Shown piece after piece: positions 18,228 to 27,256 of a stretch of 64,000 nucleotides of DNA. Made by a program: the position numbers and the translations under genes. Source of the DNA: JBMOUD01 sp049319665 (GTDB taxonomy: Bacteria > Pseudomonadota > Gammaproteobacteria > Enterobacterales > Enterobacteriaceae); NCBI RefSeq assembly GCF_049319665.1, contig NZ_JBMOUD010000003.1, positions 1-64,000 of the forward strand. The letters are read 5' to 3'. How positions within the stretch are numbered: the first letter of the stretch is position 1; each line of letters starts with the position of its first letter. Below the pieces are notes generated by a model. That model was not told the origin of the DNA. It worked only from the letters and a program-made list of their open reading frames with translations, and ran no database searches.

Positions 18228-19174
18228 GCATGCGCATGAAAAACTGGCGACGTAAATCGGTGCTGGCTACCATGCCGCTGATTAATCCAGAGTCACTCAA
18301 AGACAATGATGCGCAATCTGCCAACCGCGTGCGCACGCCGCTGATGGCATTTTGGCAGCGTTTTCGTAAGCAACATATTGCGCTGGCAGCGGGAATTTTT
18401 ATTATTCTGCTTATTCTGGTGGCGATTTTCGCCCCTTGGCTAGCGCCCTTTGATGCCGAAAATTACTTTGATTATGATCGTCTGAACCAAGGGCCTTCGT
18501 TGATGCACTGGCTTGGTGTGGATTCGTTGGGGCGTGATATTTTCAGCCGCATTTTAATCGGTTCACGTATCTCGCTGACCGCCGGATTACTATCAGTGGT
18601 ATTGGGTGGGGCGATTGGCACCGTATTGGGGCTATTTGCCGGTTACTACGAAGGCTGGTGGGATCGTGTAACCATGCGCATTTGCGATGTGTTGTTTGCC
18701 TTCCCCGGTATTTTGCTGGCGATTGCGGTGGTGGCCATTATGGGCACCGGCATGACTAACGTTATTATCGCCGTCGCCATATTCAGCGTACCGGCATTTG
18801 CCCGTTTAGTGCGGGGGAACACCTTGGTGCTCAAACACCTGACCTATATCGAATCAGCACGAAGTATTGGTGCGTCGGATGCGGTGATTATTTTCCGCCA
18901 TATCTTGCCCGGCACCTTGTCCTCGATTGTGGTCTATTTCACCATGCGTATCGGCACCTCGATTATTACCGCCGCCAGCCTTTCTTTCCTCGGTTTAGGC
19001 GCACAGCCGCCAACGCCAGAGTGGGGCGCGATGCTAAACGATGCGCGTGCTGACATGGTCACCGCGCCGCACGAGGCTATTTTCCCGAGTCTGGCGATTT
19101 TTATCACCGTGTTGGCGTTTAACTTGCTCGGCGATGGCCTGCGTGATGCGCTGGATCCGAAGTTAAAAGGCTGA
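18224..19174 (+). CDS. gsiD: GsiD, glutathione importer permease
   Basis: GsiD is the second channel subunit of the glutathione importer. It is 316 residues from the overlapping GTG (303 in E. coli), with six predicted membrane segments and the coupling loop IESARSIGASD near residue 207. The end GDGLRDALDPKLKG is typical of DppC-type permeases. Starts at 18224 (GTG), 18230 and 18236 (ATG) are all in frame; the GTG is translationally coupled to the gsiC stop, but either ATG could be the true start. It ends the gsi operon. Confidence 0.94.
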   Translation: MSMRMKNWRRKSVLATMPLINPESLKDNDAQSANRVRTPLMAFWQRFRKQHIALAAGIFIILLILVAIFAPWLAPFDAENYFDYDRLNQGPSLMHWLGVDSLGRDIFSRILIGSRISLTAGLLSVVLGGAIGTVLGLFAGYYEGWWDRVTMRICDVLFAFPGILLAIAVVAIMGTGMTNVIIAVAIFSVPAFARLVRGNTLVLKHLTYIESARSIGASDAVIIFRHILPGTLSSIVVYFTMRIGTSIITAASLSFLGLGAQPPTPEWGAMLNDARADMVTAPHEAIFPSLAIFITVLAFNLLGDGLRDALDPKLKG

Positions 19175-19285
19175 TATTGAGAAGGTCATGTGTGAAAGGA
19201 TAGTGTGTGAAGGGATGAAGCATCGCGCCTGAGCCAAAAGGCAAAGGCGCGATGTGTCGTTTTATTTGACGCTATTTGCTGCAAC

Positions 19286-20140
19286 TCACTGCCGATGCAG
19301 ATAGTCGGCATGAAAACGCAGATGATCTTCAATAAAGCTGGCGATAGTGAAATAGCTGTGGTCATAACCCGGCTGAACACGCAGTTGCAGCGGCCAGCCG
19401 CGCTGACGCGCCAGCTCGGCTAATTTAGCCGGCTGTAGCTGATCGGCCAGGAACTGATCGCTATCCCCTTGATCGACCAAAATCGGCAGCGGCGCTTGGC
19501 CATCGGGCAGGGTGCTAAGCAAGTAGCAGCTATCATATTGCAGCCACTGGCTTTCATCCTCGCCCAGATAGGCCGCAAAGACACGGCGGCCCCAAGGCAC
19601 CTGACAAGGATTGACGATCGGCGCAAAGGCCGAAACAGAACAAAAGCGCTGTGGATTGCGCAATGCCAACATCAACGCGCCGTGTCCGCCCATCGAATGA
19701 CCACAGATCGACTGACGATCGCTGACGCTAAAATGTTGCCCAATCAGTTGCGGCAACTCATCAATGATGTAGTCATACATTCTAAAATGTGCCGCCCACG
19801 GCGCTTGTGTAGCATTCAGGTAAAATCCGGCCCCTTGGCCCAGATCATAACCCTCATCGTTGGCGACCTGCTCACCGCGCGGGCTGGTATCGGCCATCAC
19901 TAACACCAGCCCCAATTCAGCAGCCACGCGTTGCGCGCCAGCTTTTAAGGTAAAGTTCTCGTCATTACAGGTCAAACCGGACAACCAGTAGAGCACCGGA
20001 GGCGGATTATCATCGCGCGGCGGGGGCAGATAAATACTGAATGTCATCGCACAATTCAAACTGCTGGACTGGTGGCGATAACGCTGCTGCCAGCCGCCGA
20101 ACATGCGGTGTTCTTCAATAAGTTCTATCGACATGCTCAT
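19286..20140 (-). CDS. yeiG: S-formylglutathione hydrolase
   Basis: This cytoplasmic esterase hydrolyses S-formylglutathione to formate and glutathione, the second step of formaldehyde detoxification. It is 284 residues (278 in E. coli YeiG). The nucleophile serine sits in GHSMGGHGAL, with the acid in DQGDSDQFLADQL and the histidine in GYDHSYFTIASFIEDH. It matches YeiG more closely than FrmB. AGAGG precedes the ATG by 7 bases. It lies 14 bp downstream of frmA, so the pair forms an operon. Confidence 0.94.
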   Translation of the reverse strand: MSMSIELIEEHRMFGGWQQRYRHQSSSLNCAMTFSIYLPPPRDDNPPPVLYWLSGLTCNDENFTLKAGAQRVAAELGLVLVMADTSPRGEQVANDEGYDLGQGAGFYLNATQAPWAAHFRMYDYIIDELPQLIGQHFSVSDRQSICGHSMGGHGALMLALRNPQRFCSVSAFAPIVNPCQVPWGRRVFAAYLGEDESQWLQYDSCYLLSTLPDGQAPLPILVDQGDSDQFLADQLQPAKLAELARQRGWPLQLRVQPGYDHSYFTIASFIEDHLRFHADYLHRQ

Positions 20141-20154
20141 GTGTTGGCCTCTGA

Positions 20155-21288
20155 TTATTTATTGGCAGGGCTGAAATGCACGACCGAACGAATAGATTTC
20201 CCTTCATGCATTAAATCAAAGGCCTCATTGATTTGTTCCAGCGGCATGGTGTGGGTAATAAAGTCATTGAGTGCAAACTCACCGTCGAGATAACGTTGCA
20301 CGATACCTGGCAATTGGCTGCGGCCTTTAACACCGCCAAAAGCAGAACCGCGCCATACGCGACCGGTCACCAGTTGGAATGGACGAGTTGCAATCTCTTC
20401 ACCCGCACCGGCTACGCCGATAATAACCGACTCGCCCCAGCCTTTGTGACAGCACTCTAATGCAGAGCGCATCACGTTTACGTTGCCAATACATTCAAAG
20501 GAGAAATCTACGCCACCGTCGGTCATCTCGACGATCACATCTTGAATTGGCTTGTCATAATCTTTCGGGTTGATCAAGTCGGTAGCACCGAGTTTACGGG
20601 CCAGGTCAAACTTGCTGGTGTTCAAATCGATACCAATAATGCGTCCGGCACCGGCCATTTGTGCACCGATAATCGCGGATAAACCAATGCCACCCAGACC
20701 AAAAATAGCCACGGTATCGCCTTGCTTCACCTTAGCGGTGTTGATGACGGCACCCATACCGGTGGTCACGCCACAGCCCAGCAGGCAGACTTCTTCCAGC
20801 GGCGCTTCTTTATTAATTTTCGCCAGAGAAATTTCAGGCACTACGGTGTACTCAGAGAAAGTCGAGGTGCCCATATAGTGGAAAATCGGCTTACCGTCTT
20901 TAAAGAAACGCGTGGTGCCATCTGGCATCAAGCCTTTACCTTGGGTCGCACGAATCGCCTGGCACAGGTTGGTTTTACCCGATTTACAGAACTTACACTC
21001 GCCACATTCCGGGGTGTAAAGCGGGATCACGTGATCGCCAACTTGCACGCTGGTGACACCTTCGCCCACGGCTTCCACTACGCCACCGCCTTCGTGACCG
21101 AGGATCGCCGGGAACACGCCTTCAGGATCTTTACCTGACAGCGTGTATGCATCGGTATGGCAAACGCCAGTGGCAACAATGCGTACCAGCACTTCGCCCT
21201 TCTGCGGTGGCATCAGGTCAACTTCTTCAATCGATAAAGGTTGGTTTGGGCCCCAGGCAACGGCGGCACGGGTTTTGATCATCTGCAT
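20155..21288 (-). CDS. frmA: S-(hydroxymethyl)glutathione dehydrogenase, class III alcohol dehydrogenase
   Basis: FrmA oxidises the spontaneous glutathione-formaldehyde adduct to S-formylglutathione using NAD+; it also reduces S-nitrosoglutathione. It is 377 residues (369 in E. coli). Catalytic zinc ligands lie in GVCHTDAY and GHEGGGVVE, and structural zinc cysteines in CGECKFCKSGKTNLC. The NAD fold GLGGIGLSA is present. ATG at 21288 is chosen because AAAGGAG precedes it and MQMIKTRAAVAWG matches the family; the open frame extends 17 codons further without support. The repressor gene frmR is absent; a LysR gene lies upstream instead. Confidence 0.95.
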   Translation of the reverse strand: MQMIKTRAAVAWGPNQPLSIEEVDLMPPQKGEVLVRIVATGVCHTDAYTLSGKDPEGVFPAILGHEGGGVVEAVGEGVTSVQVGDHVIPLYTPECGECKFCKSGKTNLCQAIRATQGKGLMPDGTTRFFKDGKPIFHYMGTSTFSEYTVVPEISLAKINKEAPLEEVCLLGCGVTTGMGAVINTAKVKQGDTVAIFGLGGIGLSAIIGAQMAGAGRIIGIDLNTSKFDLARKLGATDLINPKDYDKPIQDVIVEMTDGGVDFSFECIGNVNVMRSALECCHKGWGESVIIGVAGAGEEIATRPFQLVTGRVWRGSAFGGVKGRSQLPGIVQRYLDGEFALNDFITHTMPLEQINEAFDLMHEGKSIRSVVHFSPANK

Positions 21289-21406
21289 AATGGCTCCTTT
21301 GGTCTGCATTCGCTCATGGTGATGCCGGTGGCATGACATGTTGTTTATGTGGATCTATCAATACTAAAAGTATGGTCAATAAATCGTTTGGCGCAGCAGA
21401 TAACGT

Positions 21407-22309
21407 CTACTCGCCAATAATAGGGTGTTTGAGGACCAGCGGCTGGCCATCATTTTGCTTAATAATTAACTCTTTTAAAGCCCGGACGTTGGGACTAAAA
21501 GCATCACGTCGCCATATCAACCACGTGGCAGTGTCACAGAAGGAGTCTTCCACCTCATTCACTTGTACGTCTTCTTTACCGGGCAACTGCTGCAATACAG
21601 CTTCTGGCATCATCGCAATACCGGCTCCGCTGGCAACGCAAGCGAGCATGGCGTGATAAGACTGAATTTCCAGTACGGTTTGTGTGCGCTGTCCGTGATG
21701 GCTCACCCACTCTTGCAGGCGCTGGCGATAGGAACAGCTCGAACGAAAGGTGAACGCGGTCAGCCCTGAATTAGGCTCAGCACAGCTCAGCGGCGGCTTG
21801 CCTAAAGGAGAGATCACCACCAGCTTTTCTCGAAAAGCGATACAACCGTTGAGGTCATCTGAGTCGACACCGCCATCGACTAATGCCGCGGCCAGTTTCC
21901 CTGCGCGGACTCGTTCTATCGCTTCGCCAGAAGTGACAGTGGTCAACGACAAGGCGACCTGCGGATAGCGTTGATGAAATGATGCCAATAGGCTTGGCAA
22001 GCGTGTAGCGGCGGCGCTTTCCATTGAACCTAGCGCAAAATTCCCAGCAGGAACCCCCGAATGGGTGATATTCATCGCCTCATCACTTAAGGCCAAAATA
22101 CGTTGCGCATAGCCAAGAAAATTGTGGCCCATAGCGGAAAGACGTAACCGCTGTTTCTCACGGATAAAGAGATCGCTACCTAACTCGAGTTCTAATTGAC
22201 GCAACCGAGTCGTGAGGTTGGATGGGACACGATGGAGTTGTTCTGCAGCGCGAACCAATGAACCGGTTTCGGCCACACAGCAAAACATCCGCAGTTGAGT
22301 GAGATCCAT
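21407..22309 (-). CDS. LysR-family transcriptional regulator
   Basis: The protein is 300 residues with an N-terminal winged helix (residues 1-60, AAEQLHRVPSNLTTRLRQLE) and a periplasmic-binding-like effector domain. By eye it is close to PtrR/YneJ: MDLTQL start, HRVPSNLTTR, FIREKQRLRLS, and a C-terminal ATWLIWRR. PtrR acts on putrescine metabolism in E. coli, but orthology here is not certain. It is divergent from an MFS transporter and probably controls it; frmA, 118 bp downstream on the same strand, could also be read with it. Effector unknown. Confidence 0.85.
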   Translation of the reverse strand: MDLTQLRMFCCVAETGSLVRAAEQLHRVPSNLTTRLRQLELELGSDLFIREKQRLRLSAMGHNFLGYAQRILALSDEAMNITHSGVPAGNFALGSMESAAATRLPSLLASFHQRYPQVALSLTTVTSGEAIERVRAGKLAAALVDGGVDSDDLNGCIAFREKLVVISPLGKPPLSCAEPNSGLTAFTFRSSCSYRQRLQEWVSHHGQRTQTVLEIQSYHAMLACVASGAGIAMMPEAVLQQLPGKEDVQVNEVEDSFCDTATWLIWRRDAFSPNVRALKELIIKQNDGQPLVLKHPIIGE

Positions 22310-22485
22310 ATTGTTCTCTTATCGTGAGTAACTTGATTATCATTATTCATTTTTTGTGATTCTAAACATAAGGCATGATGATTAACAGCTTTTCTTTAGT
22401 TCGGTGCCCTGAGATGCCTGATTCTCGGTATTTCTTGGGCAGACAAGAACGGCATACCCACATTAATAAGAATAAGGTGAACATC

Positions 22486-23613
22486 ATGGCGTTTCGTATC
22501 GCGATAAGTGGTTTTTTCGCGCTGGTTGTAGCAATGGGAATTGGACGTTTTTCATTTACTCCGCAAGTGCCTTTGATGATAGCTGAACATCAATTTTCGC
22601 TGACGGCCGCCAGTCTGGTGGCGGCACTTAACTACCTGGGCTATTTGTTCGGTGCGTATGATGCGATGAAAGCAAGTCGGCATTTGGAACGTCGTTTGTG
22701 GTTGGGGGTGTGGGGCACGGTGGCCCTGACGCTGATCTCTGCTTTTGCCAGCGGGAGTATTGCTCACGGTATTATTCGCTTTTTATCTGGCTGGGCCAGT
22801 GGCTGGACGATGGTGATGGTCTCGTCGTGGTGTAACGAACAATTAGCGCATCACGGACGACCTAAGCTAAGTGTTGCGGTGTTTGCCGGGCCTTGTGTTG
22901 GGATTTTTTTTAGCGGGATAGTGGCGGTCGGTATTCACAGTCTGTCATTAAACTCTTCAGAGGCGTGGGGAGTTTATGGCGTATTAACGCTGATATTAGC
23001 CGCTGCTATCACTATTAATCTTCCACGCAAAGGTGAGATGCATCGTACACAGGTTGTCAGCGCCCCCTTTACCATGACACCTGCGCTAAAGCGTTTGCTG
23101 ATTGCCTATAGTCTCGGTGGGTTTGGTTATATCCTCCCGGCGACATTTTTATCGCAAATCGCCAATGCCCGTTTCCCTGATAGCCTGTTTGCCCAATTTG
23201 TTTGGCCAGTATTCGGCGGCGCGGGAGTATTAGGGATTGTTATCGGGATAATGACTCAGCATTTGTTGACTACCCAAAAGCGCCTGGCGATTGTCTTTTG
23301 GGTACAGGCGTTGGGGATACTCTGCGCTGAAATTATTCCCGGTGTTAATGGCTTAGTGGTCAGTGCATTGTTAGTCGGCGGAGGGTTGATGCTGGGGGTA
23401 CAACTGGCGATTCATTACAGCCGCGAATTAGCACCCAGCCATAGCCGTTATATGGCGGGTCTATTAACGACAGGTTATGCCATTGGCCAATTAGTCGGGC
23501 CGATTTTGTCATCACTGTCGACTAAATTCACCGGTAGGTTAGAACCCGCACTTTATGTTGCCTTTGCCAGCTTCTTGATTGCTGGGGTATTAGTGGTGCG
23601 CCGCGGGAGATAG
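22486..23613 (+). CDS. MFS transporter of the YbfB/YjiJ type
   Basis: This is a 375-residue inner-membrane protein with about twelve hydrophobic segments. The opening GMGIGRFSFTPQVPLM-like stretch (MGIGRFSFTPQVPLMI) is the mark of the YbfB/YjiJ major-facilitator group. Substrate unknown. ATG 22486 follows AAGGTG and begins the first membrane helix; an in-frame ATG at 22375 would add 37 hydrophilic residues without a ribosome site. The divergent LysR gene ends at 22309, so the spacer is about 180 bp and probably holds its operator. Confidence 0.82.
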   Translation: MAFRIAISGFFALVVAMGIGRFSFTPQVPLMIAEHQFSLTAASLVAALNYLGYLFGAYDAMKASRHLERRLWLGVWGTVALTLISAFASGSIAHGIIRFLSGWASGWTMVMVSSWCNEQLAHHGRPKLSVAVFAGPCVGIFFSGIVAVGIHSLSLNSSEAWGVYGVLTLILAAAITINLPRKGEMHRTQVVSAPFTMTPALKRLLIAYSLGGFGYILPATFLSQIANARFPDSLFAQFVWPVFGGAGVLGIVIGIMTQHLLTTQKRLAIVFWVQALGILCAEIIPGVNGLVVSALLVGGGLMLGVQLAIHYSRELAPSHSRYMAGLLTTGYAIGQLVGPILSSLSTKFTGRLEPALYVAFASFLIAGVLVVRRGR

Positions 23614-23758
23614 CGCTGGCTGCGCGGGCAATAAGTTGCAGCTATTTCAGCTATCATGAAAGACAATCACTGGATTATGGCCCCGCAGTCATCTACAGTA
23701 ACCCACCTCATTTTGATGTGATCGATATCAAAGTGGTATCACCTGCTGGAGAATAAGA

Positions 23759-24424
23759 ATGACATCATTAAGTAAAGAAGCGGTATTGGTACATGAGGCG
23801 CTATTGGCGCACGGGCTAGAAACGCCATTGCGTGAGGCTCTGCCTTTAGATGACGATACGCGTAAACAGCGCATCAAAGAGCATATGACGGGCATTATGC
23901 AGTTGCTCAACCTGGATTTGAGCGATGACAGCCTGGCAGAAACGCCGCATCGAATTGCCAAAATGTACGTTGATGAAATTTTCTCTGGCCTGGATTATGC
24001 CAATTTCCCGAAAATCACCCTTATCGAAAACAAGATGAAAGTCGATGAGATGGTGACGGTACGCGATATTACGTTGACCAGCACCTGCGAACATCACTTT
24101 GTTACTATTGACGGCAAGGCAACGGTTTCTTATATCCCGAAAGATTATGTTATCGGTTTATCGAAGCTGAACCGCATTGTGCAGTTCTTCTCGCAGCGTC
24201 CACAGGTGCAAGAGCGTTTAACACAGCAAGTATTGCTGGCGCTGCAAACCTTGCTGGGGACTAAAAACGTTGCGGTTTCTATTGATGCGGTGCACTACTG
24301 TGTGAAAGCGCGCGGCATTCGTGATGCCACCAGCGCAACCACCACGACGTCATTGGGTGGTTTATTTAAATCCAGCCAGAATACTCGTCAGGAGTTTCTG
24401 CGCGCGGTGCGTCACCATAACTGA
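23759..24424 (+). CDS. folE: FolE, GTP cyclohydrolase I
   Basis: FolE converts GTP to dihydroneopterin triphosphate, the first step of folate synthesis. It is 221 residues (222 in E. coli) and acts as a cytoplasmic decamer. The zinc ligands Cys and His are visible in TSTCEHHFVTIDG and HYCVKARG. The GTP-binding segment GLSKLNRIVQFF and the conserved end SLGGLFKSS are intact. Its position next to yeiG-type and yeiB genes matches E. coli. Confidence 0.97.
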   Translation: MTSLSKEAVLVHEALLAHGLETPLREALPLDDDTRKQRIKEHMTGIMQLLNLDLSDDSLAETPHRIAKMYVDEIFSGLDYANFPKITLIENKMKVDEMVTVRDITLTSTCEHHFVTIDGKATVSYIPKDYVIGLSKLNRIVQFFSQRPQVQERLTQQVLLALQTLLGTKNVAVSIDAVHYCVKARGIRDATSATTTTSLGGLFKSSQNTRQEFLRAVRHHN

Positions 24425-24530
24425 TTTTTGACAGTTTTTTGTGGTGTTTAACATCGTGTAAGCACTTGTAGTTGCGGCACCTCATGGGTGCCGTTAATCT
24501 ATCTGCCACTCATCTATTCTCACCGGCTTT

Positions 24531-25706
24531 TTGCAATTGACTCAAATAAACCCAGCCCCCCGTTCACGTATTGCTACGCTCGATTTCGCGCGCGGTATCG
24601 CTATTTTCGGCATCCTGTTACTCAATATCAGCAGTTTTGGTTTGCCGAAAGCCGCTTATCTAAATCCGGCCTATCAAGGTTTTCCGTCAACCAGTGATGC
24701 CTGGACATGGGCGGTATTGGATGTTTTGGCGCAGGGTAAATTCTTGATGATGTTTGCCATGTTGTTTGGCGGCGGTCTGCAACTGCTCTTACCACGCGGC
24801 AAAATGTGGATCCAGTCGCGGCTATCGTTATTACTGCTTTGTGGTTTGCTGCATGCCGTTTTTCTATGGGATGGCGATATTTTGCTTTCCTATGGATTAC
24901 TCGGGTTAGTTTTTTGGCGGCTGATTCGTGATGCTAAAAGCACCCAGTCGTTACTTAATACGGGCATCATGTTGTATCTTGCCGGCGTGCTGCTGATGGT
25001 ATTACTTGGAGTTATCACCTCACCGAAGCCCGATGGCTACTGGCTGCCGGGCATCGCCGAGTTACAATACGAGAAATTCTGGCGCTTAAAAGGGGGAATA
25101 GAAGCCATTCAGAATCGCGCAGATATGCTCTCTTCGAGCCTGCTCTCTTTAGCCGTACAATACGGTTGGGAACTAGGCGGGGCAATGTTACTCGGCGCTG
25201 GGTTAATGCGCAGCGGTTGGTTACAAGGGCGTTATTCTTTACGCCACTATCGTCGTCTGGCCGCCTTTTTGTTACCGCTTTCACTGTTGATTCAAATCCC
25301 AGCGGTCGCGATGCAGTGGCATCTTGCCTGGGACTATCGCTGGAGCGGATTCTTCTTACAAGTCCCGCGCGAACTCGGCGGCTTACTGCAAGCCATTGCT
25401 TATCTGGCACTCTGTTACGGCTTCTGGCCGCTAATATCGCGTTTACGCATTGGCCACTGGATGTCACAAATTGGCCGCATGGCACTCAGCAACTACCTGC
25501 TGCAAAGCCTAATTTGTACCACTTTCTTTAACGTCTTCGGCTTCTACCAACATTTCGACCGCCTGCAACTCGTCGCGCTGGTTCCTGCCGTCTGGTTAAT
25601 CAACCTCGCCATCACGCTCCTCTGGCTACGCCACTTCCGCCAGGGCCCGTTAGAATGGCTATGGCGTCAACTCACCACGCTCGCCTCAGGTACCCGCAGC
25701 CACTAA
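24531..25706 (+). CDS. yeiB: YeiB, DUF418 inner-membrane protein
   Basis: YeiB is a multi-spanning inner-membrane protein of unknown function with DUF418/DUF1624-like architecture. It is 391 residues (385 in E. coli), with about ten hydrophobic segments, the signature TLDFARGIAIFGILLLNI near residue 16, and LSNYLLQSLICTTFF near the C-terminus. No ATG fits: the frame begins at TTG 24531 or TTG 24537, without a clear ribosome site. It follows folE by 106 bp and probably shares its transcript, as in E. coli. Confidence 0.88.
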   Translation: MQLTQINPAPRSRIATLDFARGIAIFGILLLNISSFGLPKAAYLNPAYQGFPSTSDAWTWAVLDVLAQGKFLMMFAMLFGGGLQLLLPRGKMWIQSRLSLLLLCGLLHAVFLWDGDILLSYGLLGLVFWRLIRDAKSTQSLLNTGIMLYLAGVLLMVLLGVITSPKPDGYWLPGIAELQYEKFWRLKGGIEAIQNRADMLSSSLLSLAVQYGWELGGAMLLGAGLMRSGWLQGRYSLRHYRRLAAFLLPLSLLIQIPAVAMQWHLAWDYRWSGFFLQVPRELGGLLQAIAYLALCYGFWPLISRLRIGHWMSQIGRMALSNYLLQSLICTTFFNVFGFYQHFDRLQLVALVPAVWLINLAITLLWLRHFRQGPLEWLWRQLTTLASGTRSH

Positions 25707-25736
25707 CCCAGCCCTGAATCAGTCCTTGACCAGACT

Positions 25737-25770
25737 TTGACCTTTGCCCTTGACCTTCGCCCTTGACCTT
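25737..25770. repeat. Short 13-bp tandem repeat
   Basis: About 2.6 copies of TTGACCTTYGCCC lie just after yeiB, with a related TTGACCAGAC immediately upstream. No function is visible. Confidence 0.6.
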
Positions 25771-25835
25771 CAATAGCGCATCTTATCGGCCAAGCGAACG
25801 AATGAGGCCAGGGGAAATCGGCCAGGGAGGGACGA

Positions 25836-26040
25836 TTTAGGTTGAGCCGGGCAGGACGCCCGTCTCAGCCGACCCGACCGGCCGAAGCAGTAAGCGCGGG
25901 GAGTCGTGCAGCGACCCGATAAGCTAAGCGCAGGCGTTGGGTGCAGGGGCTTTCGCCGAAAAGCCCTTGCCGGTCGCGTTCGGCAGCGCAGACATATTCC
26001 CGTTCAGTAAAAAGCGACCGAACCTGCACAGTGCAAACAT
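25836..26040. repeat. GC-rich structured dispersed repeat, copy 2
   Basis: This is the second copy of the element at 83-289, in the same orientation, in the yeiB-galS spacer about 60 bp before the galS control sites. Hairpin A is at 25840-25870 and hairpin C at 25944-25969. Relative to copy 1, hairpin A changes one A-T pair to T-A plus one wobble, and hairpin C changes one C-G pair to T-A. The long-range arms (CGACCGGC with GCCGGTCG) are unchanged. Preserved pairing implies selection on the fold or recent transposition of folded variants. Confidence 0.8.
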
Positions 26041-26100
26041 AAATCCTTTTAAATTTAGCTTCGCTAGGTGTCCTAACAACTCGGTTGTTAAAATTTTGTA

Positions 26101-26114
26101 TGTAAACGTTTTCT
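26101..26114. promoter_or_regulatory. Candidate GalS/GalR operator of galS
   Basis: TGTAAACGTTTTC resembles the GalR/GalS half-site pair GTGNAANCGNTTNCAC. It is about 85 bp before galS, adjacent to a CRP site, an arrangement like that known for autoregulated galS. Confidence 0.6.
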
Positions 26115-26118
26115 TAGT

Positions 26119-26135
26119 TGTGATGCATTTCACGC
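26119..26135. promoter_or_regulatory. CRP site of galS
   Basis: TTGTGATGCATTTCACGC fits TGTGA-N6-TCAC. It lies 5 bp after the GalS-like operator. Confidence 0.7.
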
Positions 26136-26194
26136 AGCGATAAGCCAAAAGTGTTTAGGATAGCGGTCTTGTTTCTCAATGGCGGAGTCATCTA

Positions 26195-27226
26195 ATGGTT
26201 ACGATTCGTGATGTGGCAAAGATGGCTGGTGTATCCGTCGCGACAGTATCTCGAGTATTGAATAACCCAGCGATTGCCAGCCCGGAAGCCCGCGAGCAGG
26301 TGCGAAAAGCCGTTGACGTGCTCGGCTATCGGCCGAATGCCAACGCCCAAGCGCTGGCGACCCAAACTAGCGATACTGTTGGTGTGGTGGTGATGGATGT
26401 CTCCGATCCTTTTTTTGGTGCGTTGGTCAAAGCCGTCGATACTGTGGCACAGCAGCATCATAAATATTTGTTGATAGCCAACAGTTATCACGTTGCCGAG
26501 AAAGAGCGTCACGCGATTGAAATCTTGATTCGTCAGCGTTGCAAGGCATTGATTGTTCACGCCAAAGCTTTGGAAGATGCCGAGTTGATGCGCTTTATGG
26601 ATCAGGTCCCGGGTATGGTGCTGATCAATCGCAGTATCCCTGGGTATGAGCACCGCTGTGTCTCGCTCAATAATATTGTTGGCGGCGAAATGGCGACGCG
26701 TTTACTGCTTTCTCAAGGTCACAAGCGTATCGCCTATATTGGTTCAAATAGCGGCATTGCTGATGAGCTAGAGCGTCACAGTGGTTATTTGCAGGCCATG
26801 ACTCAGGCGCATCCTAATGGTGAAGCACCTCCTGACAGCTGGCGGGCTGAAGGTTCCCCGGATTTACAAGGAGGAGAAGCCGCTATGGTTGAACTGCTGG
26901 GAAGGAACCTGAATTTAAGCGCGGTGTTTACTTATAACGACTCGATGGCCGCGGGGGCGTTGGCGGTACTCAAAGAAAATGGCATCCATATTCCGCAAGA
27001 TTTTTCACTGGTCGGTTTTGATGATATTCCGATCGCGCGTTATACCAGCCCCAAATTAACCACCGTGCGTTATCCGATCACATCAATGGCGATATTGGCG
27101 ACGGAACTTGCCTTGCAAGGTGCGGCTAACCAGCACGAGACGGCTATCAATCACTGTTTCATGCCCACGTTAGTGCGTCGCCATTCGGTCGCGCTCTGGC
27201 AAAATGTGGCACCGGTCACTCCTTAA
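26195..27226 (+). CDS. galS: GalS, LacI-family galactose isorepressor
   Basis: GalS represses the mglBAC galactose importer and itself; D-galactose and D-fucose relieve repression. It is 343 residues (346 in E. coli). The LacI-type helix-turn-helix TIRDVAKMAGVSVATVSRVL is at residues 3-22, with the hinge ANAQALATQTSD and a periplasmic-binding-like sugar domain. The C-terminal FMPTLVRRHSVA is typical of GalS/GalR. Its place directly upstream of mglB distinguishes it from GalR. Confidence 0.95.
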   Translation: MVTIRDVAKMAGVSVATVSRVLNNPAIASPEAREQVRKAVDVLGYRPNANAQALATQTSDTVGVVVMDVSDPFFGALVKAVDTVAQQHHKYLLIANSYHVAEKERHAIEILIRQRCKALIVHAKALEDAELMRFMDQVPGMVLINRSIPGYEHRCVSLNNIVGGEMATRLLLSQGHKRIAYIGSNSGIADELERHSGYLQAMTQAHPNGEAPPDSWRAEGSPDLQGGEAAMVELLGRNLNLSAVFTYNDSMAAGALAVLKENGIHIPQDFSLVGFDDIPIARYTSPKLTTVRYPITSMAILATELALQGAANQHETAINHCFMPTLVRRHSVALWQNVAPVTP

Positions 27227-27238
27227 GCATTAACCCGA

Positions 27239-27254
27239 ATGTAACCGTTTTCAA
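27239..27254. promoter_or_regulatory. GalS/GalR operator of mglBAC
   Basis: ATGTAACCGTTTTCAA is nearly identical to the E. coli mgl operator and overlaps the upstream edge of the CRP site. Confidence 0.8.
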
Positions 27255-27256
27255 AT

